Source of the DNA: Desulfobacteraceae bacterium Eth-SRB2
GTDB lineage: Bacteria; Desulfobacterota; Desulfobacteria; Desulfobacterales; UBA11574
Assembly (NCBI GenBank): GCA_004193595.1
Contig: RPGQ01000009.1
Coordinates: forward strand, 1-64,000
Direction of reading: 5' to 3'
DNA: 64,000 nt
In this document: one piece after another, positions 16,646-23,635 of the stretch
Layout of the letters: the number at the start of each line of letters is the position of its first letter
Position numbering within the stretch: position 1 is the first letter of the stretch
The notes under the pieces: generated by a model
What the model saw: only the letters and a program-made list of their open reading frames with translations
Database searches by the model: none
What the model was told of the DNA's origin: nothing
Position numbers and translations under genes: made by a program

Positions 16646-17869
16646 ATGGCAGAAACTGATCAAAATCAAATTAGTAATGCTGAAAGAGTTCGTAAATATT
16701 TAAAAGAGAATCCAGATAAAACAACAGCAGATGTCGTCGCCTATTTCCTTGGTGAGGATATCGAAGTCAAAGCATCATACGTAAGGAATATCAAATCCAG
16801 ATCAGGCCTTTCAAAAAAGCGTGGCGATTCCAAAAAAAAAGATCAAAAAGTAAAAAAACAAAAACAGACCCCAGCTCCTAAATATCCCCGGCATAACTTA
16901 GAGCGTGCTTTACGCATTCCAGGGGGTATTCTCGAACAGAATGCCGGTCGAGAATGTACCGATGCGGAATCTGCAAGTTTTCTTGGAATCAAATACAATA
17001 GAGGCCCATTTTTAACCGAATTAAGTTCATGTATTAAATTTGGTCTGCTAAAACGCCATAGTCAAGGCCGACTTGAACTCACTGAAGTTGCAAGGAACAT
17101 TTTACGTCCTCAAGACCCAGAAGCAAAGTTAAGTGGACTTAGGGAGGCGGTTCAAAAAGCGCCAGAAATTTGTGAAGTTTATGAACATTATCGCGGCGAA
17201 AACTTACCGGACGATGAATTTTTCACAAATGCTCTTATTGACAAGTTTCGGCTTCCAGAAACGAGTGTTTCCGACTTCAAAAACATCTTTTTTGAATCAT
17301 TAAAATTTGCAAAACTAATCGAGGAAAAAGGGGAAAAGTCTCGTGTAATTGATGCAACTTCTTCTATAGAGCCGCCAGGTAAAGCAGCCGATCGACTGAA
17401 AGCAATTGGAAAAGGAGTTAAAGTTAAACAAGAAGACATTTGCTTTGTAATGATGCCATTTGCTGATCCTATCGGACAATATTATTCGGCTATTTACAAA
17501 CCTGCTATTGAAAAAGCTGGCCTCACACCTTTTCGAGCTGATGATGAAATTTTTTCAACAGGAAAAATTATCGACCAAATATGGAAAGGTATAAACTCGG
17601 CAAAAGTTTTGGTTGCTGAGTTGACTTCAAGAAACGCCAATGTATTCTACGAACTTGGGCTTGCTCATGCACTTCAGAAACCAGTTGTCTTGGTTTCTTC
17701 GAATGAAGAAGACGTGCCGTTCGATCTACATCATATTCGGGTTATTTATTACAATATGACTGATCCTTTTTGGGGTCAAAAATTAATTGATAAAATCGCA
17801 GAAAATGTAATCTCTGCTCTTAAGAATCCTGAAGAGGCCCTGTTTAAAACAGCATTGGCACAAAAATAG
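16646..17869 (+). CDS. HTH plus TIR-like / nucleoside deoxyribosyltransferase-like domain protein
   Basis: 407 residues from the ATG at 16646, which follows AAAGGAGTGAAT; a longer frame from 16616 has no such site. Residues about 5-50 look like a helix-turn-helix (NAERVRKYLKENPDKTTADV), followed by a basic lysine-rich linker. The middle region has winged-helix character. The C-terminal ~140 residues have the signature FVMMPFADP, a conserved RADDE, LVAELTSRNANVFYELGLAH and a PFDLHHIR tail. This belongs to a TIR/nucleoside deoxyribosyltransferase-like fold often seen in nucleotide-signalling and defence proteins. Activity is not proven. An attC-like site follows immediately, so the gene appears to be an integron cassette. 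Confidence 0.75.
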   Translation: MAETDQNQISNAERVRKYLKENPDKTTADVVAYFLGEDIEVKASYVRNIKSRSGLSKKRGDSKKKDQKVKKQKQTPAPKYPRHNLERALRIPGGILEQNAGRECTDAESASFLGIKYNRGPFLTELSSCIKFGLLKRHSQGRLELTEVARNILRPQDPEAKLSGLREAVQKAPEICEVYEHYRGENLPDDEFFTNALIDKFRLPETSVSDFKNIFFESLKFAKLIEEKGEKSRVIDATSSIEPPGKAADRLKAIGKGVKVKQEDICFVMMPFADPIGQYYSAIYKPAIEKAGLTPFRADDEIFSTGKIIDQIWKGINSAKVLVAELTSRNANVFYELGLAHALQKPVVLVSSNEEDVPFDLHHIRVIYYNMTDPFWGQKLIDKIAENVISALKNPEEALFKTALAQK

Positions 17870-17873
17870 ATCA

Positions 17874-17948
17874 GTGCCGAACATCAGCTTTGAGAAGGAT
17901 GCTCATTACGCTGCGCTCCATTCGCACCTCTCAAGCTGGGCGTTATAT
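17874..17948 (+). other. attC-like recombination site 1
   Basis: This lies directly after the stop of the preceding gene. The left arm AACATCAGCTTTGAGAAGG pairs with the right arm CCTCTCAAGCTGGGCGTTAT, with an extra unpaired T in the left arm. AAC and GTT lie at the outer ends, and an imperfect inner hairpin lies between the arms. The unpaired base, outer AAC/GTT and about 75-bp length fit integron attC sites. The left core GCCGAAC departs by one base from RYYYAAC. Confidence 0.65.
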
Positions 17949-17963
17949 TTTAAGGAGAGGGTT

Positions 17964-18611
17964 ATGCAAGAATTTCAATTATTAGAAGTCGCAAATACAT
18001 TTAATGACGAGCCATTTTCTACTTATGATTTTATCCTCGGCATTCAAAATATGTTTCCAGAAGAATGGGAAAGCCTTGAAGAAAAATATGGTGCTGGAGG
18101 GAAAGGAGCTGGCACACACTACAGTGCTTATAGCCGAAGTTCTCAATACCTTAACAAACTATCAAATCATGAACAGCTATATAAACTTAATTATAGAAAG
18201 TCACCAGAGGGATGGGGCAGTTACGTAATAAGGTACTGGTGTACGCAAGATATAGTCGATGAAGCTAATTTCTATCCAGATGAAATTAATGAAGATGATA
18301 CAGTAACTGAAGGTGCAAAAAAAACTGTAACCGTAAATAAATATGAACGTGACCTTGGAGCAAGAAATAAGTGCATTGAAAAGTATGGAGTAACATGCTT
18401 TGCATGTGGGTTCGATTTTGAAGAAGTATATGGTGAACGTGGTGCTGGCTTTATACACGTGCACCACATTAAACCATTGGGAGAAATTGGGAGTGAATAT
18501 TCACTTAATCCAACAAAAGACCTAGTGCCCCTTTGTCCAAATTGCCACGCAATAGTTCATCGAAAAACCCCAGCTCTATCTATTAAAGAGCTAAAGAGGT
18601 TGTTTAGTTAG
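17964..18611 (+). CDS. HNH endonuclease (McrA-like)
   Basis: 215 residues from the ATG at 17964, which follows TAAGGAGAGGGTT. An upstream frame from 17874 would be read through the attC-like site and is rejected. The C-terminal HNH zinc domain has CFACGFDFEE, then HVHHIKPLGE, then an asparagine in SLNPTKD, and CPNCHAIVHR. The N-terminal part (EEWESLEEKYGAGG, GWGSYVIRYW) is not one I recognise. It is probably a DNA nuclease, perhaps for modified-DNA restriction. It lies between two attC-like sites as a cassette. Confidence 0.8.
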   Translation: MQEFQLLEVANTFNDEPFSTYDFILGIQNMFPEEWESLEEKYGAGGKGAGTHYSAYSRSSQYLNKLSNHEQLYKLNYRKSPEGWGSYVIRYWCTQDIVDEANFYPDEINEDDTVTEGAKKTVTVNKYERDLGARNKCIEKYGVTCFACGFDFEEVYGERGAGFIHVHHIKPLGEIGSEYSLNPTKDLVPLCPNCHAIVHRKTPALSIKELKRLFS

Positions 18612-18618
18612 TGAAATA

Positions 18619-18738
18619 TAACAAATGGATACACGCGGACGGCTATAGCGCCCTCGATGGGGTATTTTTCCAAAGCTCCGAAAAAAGGTTCATCTTTAGT
18701 CAACCATCACCATGGCCGCCGGTGATCCAGTCGTTCGA
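18619..18738 (+). other. attC-like recombination site 2
   Basis: The left arm AACAAATGGATACACGCGG, continuing ACGGC, pairs with the right arm GCCGCCGGTGATCCAGTCGT ending TCG. Three unpaired bases fall in the left arm (an A after TGGAT, a G after CAC and an A after CGG). AAC and GTT lie at the outer ends, and the total length is about 120 bp. Extrahelical bases on one strand are characteristic of attC folding. The right arm runs into the 5' region of the next gene, which supports the downstream GTG start chosen for it. Confidence 0.6.
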
Positions 18739-18747
18739 AGGATTGCC

Positions 18748-19365
18748 GTGCGCTATCAAGGAAAGATAACAAGCTGGAAAGATGATCGCGGTTTCGGGTT
18801 TATCACTCCGAATGGTGGTGGTGAGCAAATCTTTGTTCATATCAAGGCTTTTTCGAATAAGCAGCGACGTCCTCTCGGAAACGAAATTGTCACATACGAA
18901 CTCTCCTCCGACAATAGGAATCGCCTTCGTGCAGAGAATGTCGTATTTGTAGGTGAGCGCCCCGTGAAAGCGACGTGGTCCGTCGGATTATCTGTCCCAA
19001 TAGCCTTTGTTGTGCTCTTTTTTTCCTTTCTGACAGCTTCAGTTTTAGCGGGCAAGCTTTCCTTGACTGTGCTTGTCCTTTATTTAGGTGCAAGTGTCGT
19101 CGCTTTCCTGGCCTATGCGTTAGACAAATTGGCAGCGAAAACGGATCAATGGAGAACCCAAGAGAGCACTTTGCATATGATTGGTCTAATATGCGGCTGG
19201 CCGGGGGCGTTGGTTGCACAGAAGCTGTTTCATCACAAGTCTCGGAAGCAGTCTTTCCAGATCGTTTTTTGGGTAACAGTCGTTCTGAACTGTGTCGGTC
19301 TTGGGTGGCTCTTCACGCCAATTGGTTCAAGCACTTTGAACTCTATCATCCGTCTTGCGGCTTGA
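18748..19365 (+). CDS. Cold-shock domain plus DUF1294 membrane protein
   Basis: About 205 residues from a GTG at 18748 with AAGGA 5 bp upstream. The ATG at 18712 lies within the attC-like site and gives an atypical N-terminus. Residues 1-65 are a cold-shock domain (GKITSWKDDRGFGFITPNGG with FVHIKAF). Then follow about four membrane segments of DUF1294, with YALDKLAAKTDQWR and HMIGLICGWPGALVAQKLFH. CSD-DUF1294 fusions are recurrent; their role is unknown. It is the third cassette-like gene; I see no attC after it. Confidence 0.8.
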   Translation: MRYQGKITSWKDDRGFGFITPNGGGEQIFVHIKAFSNKQRRPLGNEIVTYELSSDNRNRLRAENVVFVGERPVKATWSVGLSVPIAFVVLFFSFLTASVLAGKLSLTVLVLYLGASVVAFLAYALDKLAAKTDQWRTQESTLHMIGLICGWPGALVAQKLFHHKSRKQSFQIVFWVTVVLNCVGLGWLFTPIGSSTLNSIIRLAA

Positions 19366-19447
19366 GGACTATCCAGCGGGGTGGAACAGACAAGAAAAAT
19401 CGATCGGTTTTCATAAAGGCTCCGGGTTTTAAAAACATCGGTCAGGG

Positions 19448-19558
19448 AAACATCTTAAGAAAATATCAACCCTGGAACAATACCGCAAGTCCCTGATCCA
19501 CGAATGTGTCACCGGCAAGCGACGGATAACAAAGGACGATATGCAGGATCAATTATGA
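19448..19558 (+). pseudogene. 3' remnant of type I restriction specificity subunit hsdS
   Basis: The open frame reads KHLKKISTLEQYRKSLIHEC, then VTGKRRITKDDMQDQL and a stop at 19556-19558. This is the conserved C-terminal end of HsdS proteins. The target-recognition domains are absent and the sequence before about 19448 is unrelated. The stop overlaps the start of the next small ORF (ATGA). Confidence 0.7.
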
Positions 19559-19671
19559 CCACAACAAAAAAGACAATTCAAGACCCCGACCTCGCCAAGG
19601 TTAATTCGGTCTTACGGCGGGCCGCTCAAAAAGCCCGTAAAACGGCAAAGGACACCCGTACCCCCTTGTAA
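19555..19671 (+). CDS. Small 38-residue ORF in the decayed type I restriction locus
   Basis: MTTTKKTIQDPDLAKVNSVL, then RRAAQKARKTAKDTRTPL and a stop. It overlaps the hsdS remnant by ATGA. It resembles the N-terminus of a short helical protein commonly found inside restriction loci. It is probably truncated. Confidence 0.45.
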   Translation: MTTTKKTIQDPDLAKVNSVLRRAAQKARKTAKDTRTPL

Positions 19672-19698
19672 TTTACAAGAGTGGAAAAATAAGGGAAA

Positions 19699-19845
19699 AT
19701 AGACTCCTTGCATATCGCTTGCGCTATCACGGCAGAGGCGGATTACTTCCTGACCACAGATGATGAAATTTTGAAAAGAGCAATACATATTCAAAACATA
19801 GAAATCACAGATCCAATAGGTTTTATCAAAGAGGTGCTATCATGA
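19699..19845 (+). pseudogene. PIN-domain toxin, 5'-truncated remnant
   Basis: The frame reads DSLHIACAITAEADYFLTTD, then DEILKRAIHIQNIEITDPIG, FIKEVLS and stop. DxxHIACA and FLTTDD are the C-terminal acidic motifs of VapC-type PIN ribonucleases. The N-terminal half is gone. Its stop overlaps the start of the next gene by 4 bp (ATGA), as in an operon. Confidence 0.7.
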
Positions 19846-20045
19846 TAACAGACACCGAGATCAAGACAAAAGGAATTAAAATTTTAACACAACATCTTGG
19901 AGACGTTGAAGCTGAGCGATTTATCGCCCTTATCCAGAGGGAACCATTTGACTACACAAAATGGCGTCAAGAGTTGGACGAAGATCTGAGCATTGAGGAA
20001 ATCAGTCGGGAAGCAATGTCTTTGAGGAAAAAAACCTCCGGATAA
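19842..20045 (+). CDS. Small protein paired with the PIN remnant, probable antitoxin
   Basis: 67 residues, mostly charged and helical. It starts in an ATGA overlap with the PIN-domain remnant, so it is probably the partner antitoxin or an associated protein. FDYTKWRQELDEDLSIEEIS is its central part. With the toxin truncated, it is an orphan. Confidence 0.6.
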   Translation: MITDTEIKTKGIKILTQHLGDVEAERFIALIQREPFDYTKWRQELDEDLSIEEISREAMSLRKKTSG

Positions 20046-20095
20046 GACGTTTCTCGTATCACAGCAGGCCCCCGATCTTATTTGCGGTAATACTA

Positions 20096-20230
20096 TGTAT
20101 GAAGGCCCGGAAAAGAAATTCCAACGTCATATTGCGGACCATCTCATCCGCAAACATCAATATGCACTGCTTGTGTCGTGTGACCGGTGTCGCGCATTGA
20201 ATAGTGAATTAAGACTTTTTTTAATATAAT
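20096..20230 (+). pseudogene. 5' remnant of a type I restriction hsdR-like gene
   Basis: From the ATG at 20096 it reads MYEGPEKKFQRHIADHLIRK, then HQYALL, similar to the N-terminus of type I restriction endonuclease subunits. After about 27 residues the similarity stops and the frame ends. With the hsdS end and toxin pair upstream, it marks a deleted type I locus. Confidence 0.5.
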
Positions 20231-20388
20231 TTCAGCAAGTTATTGTCTCAACAAAAACTTTTTTTGTGGTTATATGCAGCATGAATATGATAAGATTTCT
20301 CAGTCCCATAGATGAATCCGGCTGTTCACTGAAATGGCAAATTAGGCGGTTTTATTGGTCAGGTGTGAGGAACTGAGGGACTGTTTTT

Positions 20389-20505
20389 TCAATTCAGGAA
20401 GGATATAAATTCATTCAGCCGGATGGTTAAATCCTGAATGGAAAGTACTGAGAAATCGGCCAGCTGGCAATAATCCAAAAACTGTTTGCAATAGCGATGA
20501 AGCAT
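20389..20505 (-). pseudogene. N-terminal fragment of a tyrosine recombinase
   Basis: The frame reads MLHRYCKQFLDYCQLADFSV, then LSIQDLTIRLNEFISFLN and stop. The pattern fits the SAM-like DNA-binding N-terminal domain of phage-type integrases. No catalytic part follows in any frame. The rest of 20231-20650 shows nothing I can name. Confidence 0.45.
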
Positions 20506-20654
20506 GATGACAACTCCCCGTTTTCATGAGATTCGCTTTATCATTAAACGCCTATCAACAAAAGTCAAACTGCGCTAACTTCGGGGTTTGTTGGTTATGT
20601 TTTCCTAATCTAAAACACTCAATCCTCGAATCTCGATAAAATAAAATTATTGTA

Positions 20655-20683
20655 TTGAAAACTATATCACTCAGTGTTATATT
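20655..20683 (+). promoter_or_regulatory. Promoter and candidate operator of the HigBA-type module
   Basis: TTGAAA at 20655-20660, a 17-bp spacer, then TATATT at 20678-20683. The expected transcript start falls on or next to the ATG at 20690, so the toxin mRNA is probably leaderless. The spacer holds a near-palindrome, ATATCACTCAGTGTTATAT, which may be the operator bound by the HTH antitoxin. Confidence 0.6.
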
Positions 20684-20689
20684 AAAAAT

Positions 20690-21058
20690 ATGAAAAAATT
20701 AATGACCAAACATTTTTCAAAATGGGCAAAAAAACAAAATATACCAAATACTGAACTTGCAAACGCATTGAATGAAGTTGAAAATGGTATTTATGATACA
20801 AATCTGGGTGGTCATATTATAAAAAAGCGTATTCGTTTCCAAGGCAGAGGAAAAAGTGGAAGTGGGAGAACTATTATTTGCTATAAACATGCTGACAGAG
20901 CAATTTTTGTTCATGGATTTGCTAAGAATGAAAAATCAAATCTGACTTCCAAAGAACTTCATGCCTTCAAGGAATTGGCAAAGGTTTTGTTGTCTCTTTC
21001 AAATCAGAAATTGAAAACAGCAATAAAAAAGGGGAATTTTATCGAGGTGAAATCATGA
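20690..21058 (+). CDS. RelE/HigB-family type II toxin
   Basis: 122 residues, of the HigB2-like RelE class: a basic early part (HFSKWAKKQN), GGHIIKKRIRFQGRGKSGSG, then RAIFVHGFAKNEKSNL, the usual final strands. Such toxins cleave mRNA on the ribosome. There is no ribosome site upstream and the transcript appears leaderless. It overlaps the antitoxin gene by 4 bp (ATGA). Confidence 0.85.
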   Translation: MKKLMTKHFSKWAKKQNIPNTELANALNEVENGIYDTNLGGHIIKKRIRFQGRGKSGSGRTIICYKHADRAIFVHGFAKNEKSNLTSKELHAFKELAKVLLSLSNQKLKTAIKKGNFIEVKS

Positions 21059-21360
21059 GGAATACAATTGCAAAATCCATAGTCAATACTGTTAACGACC
21101 TAAATAATAGTGGTATAATTGATGAAATTACGATGAAAAACATACAGAGCTTGTGCTTGCCTGAAATAAAAGAATATACACCGGAAAAAATTGTTTCAAT
21201 TCGGAAAAAATTAAAATTGAGTCAGGCAGCACTAGCATCTGTCTTTAATATTAGCCCATCTACTGTACAAAAATGGGAACAAGGGCATAAACGACCAACT
21301 GGTGCATCAAGAAAATTATTAGATATAGCAGAACGAAAGGGGCTTGAAGCCTTAGTGTGA
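21055..21360 (+). CDS. HTH (XRE/HigA-type) antitoxin
   Basis: 101 residues. The C-terminal helix-turn-helix is IRKKLKLSQAALASVFNISP, then STVQKWEQGHKRPTGAS. The N-terminal ~40 residues presumably bind the toxin. It would neutralise the upstream RelE-type toxin and repress the shared promoter. The pair is intact, unlike the PIN pair 850 bp upstream. Confidence 0.88.
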   Translation: MRNTIAKSIVNTVNDLNNSGIIDEITMKNIQSLCLPEIKEYTPEKIVSIRKKLKLSQAALASVFNISPSTVQKWEQGHKRPTGASRKLLDIAERKGLEALV

Positions 21361-21375
21361 TCAAAAACATAATCG

Positions 21376-21440
21376 GGTAGCTAAAGGTTTTTTTCCCTCA
21401 GCTACCACAACACCCAGCATGCGTGTCCGCACTGGGCGTT
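21376..21440 (+). terminator. Paired hairpins after the toxin-antitoxin module
   Basis: GGTAGCT (21376) pairs with AGCTACC (21400), with a T-rich loop. A second hairpin, AACACCCAG (21409) with CTGGGCGTT (21432), ends in TTTT. Together they could end transcription. AAC/GTT ends make the second resemble a very short attC, but it is only 32 bp. Confidence 0.5.
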
Positions 21441-21647
21441 TTACAAAGCTTATCAGGACGTAAAGCGGTACGGGGTTGAATTTAGGCCTTTCTTTTTTTA
21501 TTTGTTTGTGGCAATGACGCCACATTACACGTCAAGCCAGAATAAATGCGCCGGGTGCCTTTTTTACTTTTGTCAAAAGTGATGAACTCGTAAAAAGTGG
21601 GGCGGGGTAATGGAAAGGTCGTAAGAAATCCGATCTGATGCGGATGA

Positions 21648-22463
21648 TTAAAAAACATTAAGCAGATAATTTTCCTTTTCAATGGAGGTGCAAAAAGAAA
21701 TGTCCGGAAGGTTGAGAGACTTTATGGCAAAATCAATCAGTTGATTATAATTAAAGCGCATGCCCATCCTTTCGTAGTATTTTTCTAAAATCATCTTTGG
21801 CCGGAAGTCTTTAAATTTGCAGGGTATTGAAAGTGTTGGGATGTTTTTCCGGGTAATCACTTTCAGGATGTCATCATTATTATATTTAATCAAAGGTCTA
21901 AAAACCTGATACCCATCCTCCATTGTTAAAAGTGGGTAAAAACGCTGTGCTGTTTCCTTAAATCTTTTATTGTTTTCAACGCCTATCCCTTGATCGGGAT
22001 TAGAAAAAACATCACTTAACAAATGCTCTATGGAATAGCTGACGATGTCCCAAAGAGAGAAACCCACGATGAGGACAAGGTGGTGCCAGTCCGTTATCGA
22101 ACGTGTCAAATCGCTCTTAAGTAGCTCCTTCCTTCGTTTTTGACATAAAAGACATGGATTTTCTGAATTCTTAAGGTCGTCATCCGCCTTTCCCATATCA
22201 TGCCAGATTATACTTACACCCTGTTTAATCCAATAAGATTCTATCCTTTTTTTCTCTTCGATCGTGTATCTATGAACCGGAAAGGTTCCCGCATGTACAG
22301 TGAAATCGAACCCGAATTCTTTACTTGCCTTATGGATAAGGTCCATAGCGACAGATGAGTCTTTGCCTCCTGAAAACAACATGATTATATTTTTATCACA
22401 AAAGCTTTCAAGTACAGGTTTATATTCCGCTTTCCAGTATGTATAATTTAAGTCTGAGCACAT
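21648..22463 (-). CDS. PP-loop ATPase, PAPS-reductase/TtcA-like
   Basis: 271 residues from the ATG at 22463 after AAAGGAAAT; a TTG at 22475 is possible but less likely. The PP-loop LFSGGKDSS is near residue 30. NPCLLCQKRRKELL gives a CxxC pair, and a third cysteine follows in SIPCKFKDFRPK. The layout fits tRNA-sulfurtransferase or PAPS-reductase-like enzymes that activate a substrate with ATP. Substrate unknown. It follows the enolase-superfamily gene by about 30 bp. Confidence 0.8.
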   Translation of the reverse strand: MCSDLNYTYWKAEYKPVLESFCDKNIIMLFSGGKDSSVAMDLIHKASKEFGFDFTVHAGTFPVHRYTIEEKKRIESYWIKQGVSIIWHDMGKADDDLKNSENPCLLCQKRRKELLKSDLTRSITDWHHLVLIVGFSLWDIVSYSIEHLLSDVFSNPDQGIGVENNKRFKETAQRFYPLLTMEDGYQVFRPLIKYNNDDILKVITRKNIPTLSIPCKFKDFRPKMILEKYYERMGMRFNYNQLIDFAIKSLNLPDISFCTSIEKENYLLNVF

Positions 22464-22492
22464 ATTTCCTTTCAAAAAAAAAATTAAACGTT

Positions 22493-23635
22493 TTATATTG
22501 ATATGCTATGGGAACCATTGCATACATTTTTTAATTTTTGATGACTAACTTTAACACCCAATCCGGGACCTTTTAAAGGCCCCGCCTTACCACCCAACCC
22601 AAAAGATACATTTTCAACTGTAGTATTTTCCTTTAACATATATTGGTCATAGCAACCATCATAGTAAACCGCATCCCGACAGAGAAGACACAGCACTCTG
22701 CCTGCAGCAGAAAGAATGCCTGATTCGCCAAGCTGACATCCAACTTGAAAAAGGATCCCCTTCATCCGCAAGTAACCGATGATCTTGAGTGAATTTCTAA
22801 ATCCGCCGCATTTGGATAGTCTTACATTGATCATTTTATAATAGCCTTCTTTAGCGATCTTTTCCATATCGCCTAAAGAGCATGCCGACTCATCGGCCAT
22901 CAAAATCACACCCTCTTTTTGCATACTGTCGGCAAAATCGGCAAGATCCGGTTCGTTGGGCATCATGGGCTGTTCAACAACTTTGATTTTGTACTTTTTA
23001 ATCAGTGGGATGTGCTTAAAGGCAAGGTTACGGTCCCAGGAACAATTGATATCCACCCGAAGATCATGATTTCCTTCAAATACCGAGTGAACCGTTTCGA
23101 TGATCTCTTTGTTTTGCTCGAAATTTTTCCCCAGTTTCAGCCGCACCTTATTTATTTTTTGTTCTTTAATCAATCCACAGAGTTCGATGATTTTCTTCGT
23201 ACTATCTAGCGGAATTGCGGCACCATAATAAACATTGTCGGCAATAAAATCTTTGGAAAAATACTCTATGACGTTTCGATCTTGGCTTTTGCCCAAAGCA
23301 TCTAATAGAGCTGTTTCAAGGGCGCAAATTGCAGCATTGTGCTCCCGTCCGCTCGTAATATTATCGATAAAATTCCATACCTGGGAAATATTATTCAATT
23401 CCCGGGGGAAAGTATCTTTTTGTATGAAATGGCGAATGCTTTTGGCGGTACTATCCGGTGACTCACCCGTAACGTAAGATCTGGGAGCGCCTTCTCCGTA
23501 CCCTGTTATTTCCCCATGTTCAGCTATGATTTCGACAATGATATTATTGACATAAGACCTTTTTCTCAAAGAATGAGAAAAATCGAATGAAAAAGGGAGT
23601 CTTACCTGATGTAATATGACTTTGTTTATTCGCAC
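22493..23635 (-). CDS. Enolase-superfamily enzyme (muconate cycloisomerase/dipeptide epimerase-like)
   Basis: 380 residues. An N-terminal capping domain (GYGEGAPRSYVTGE) precedes a barrel with the KxK-like RLKLGK. Metal ligands lie at VDINCSWD, VVEQPM and MADESA, and the opposite lysine at NVRLSKCGG. These fit the MLE/dipeptide-epimerase subgroup. The precise reaction cannot be read. It overlaps the histidine kinase stop by a base and is co-directional with the PP-loop gene. A decayed relative lies at 15556. Confidence 0.85.
   Translation of the reverse strand: MRINKVILHQVRLPFSFDFSHSLRKRSYVNNIIVEIIAEHGEITGYGEGAPRSYVTGESPDSTAKSIRHFIQKDTFPRELNNISQVWNFIDNITSGREHNAAICALETALLDALGKSQDRNVIEYFSKDFIADNVYYGAAIPLDSTKKIIELCGLIKEQKINKVRLKLGKNFEQNKEIIETVHSVFEGNHDLRVDINCSWDRNLAFKHIPLIKKYKIKVVEQPMMPNEPDLADFADSMQKEGVILMADESACSLGDMEKIAKEGYYKMINVRLSKCGGFRNSLKIIGYLRMKGILFQVGCQLGESGILSAAGRVLCLLCRDAVYYDGCYDQYMLKENTTVENVSFGLGGKAGPLKGPGLGVKVSHQKLKNVCNGSHSISI

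Noticed and set aside
21409..21440. Possible third attC site after the HigBA-type module
   Set aside because: It has AAC/GTT ends but is only 32 bp with an almost perfect stem, without extrahelical bases. It is better read as a hairpin or terminator.
21482..21682. 66-residue minus-strand frame after the toxin-antitoxin pair
   Set aside because: It overlaps the end of the PP-loop gene and part of a MITE-like end, with no ribosome site and no recognisable motif.
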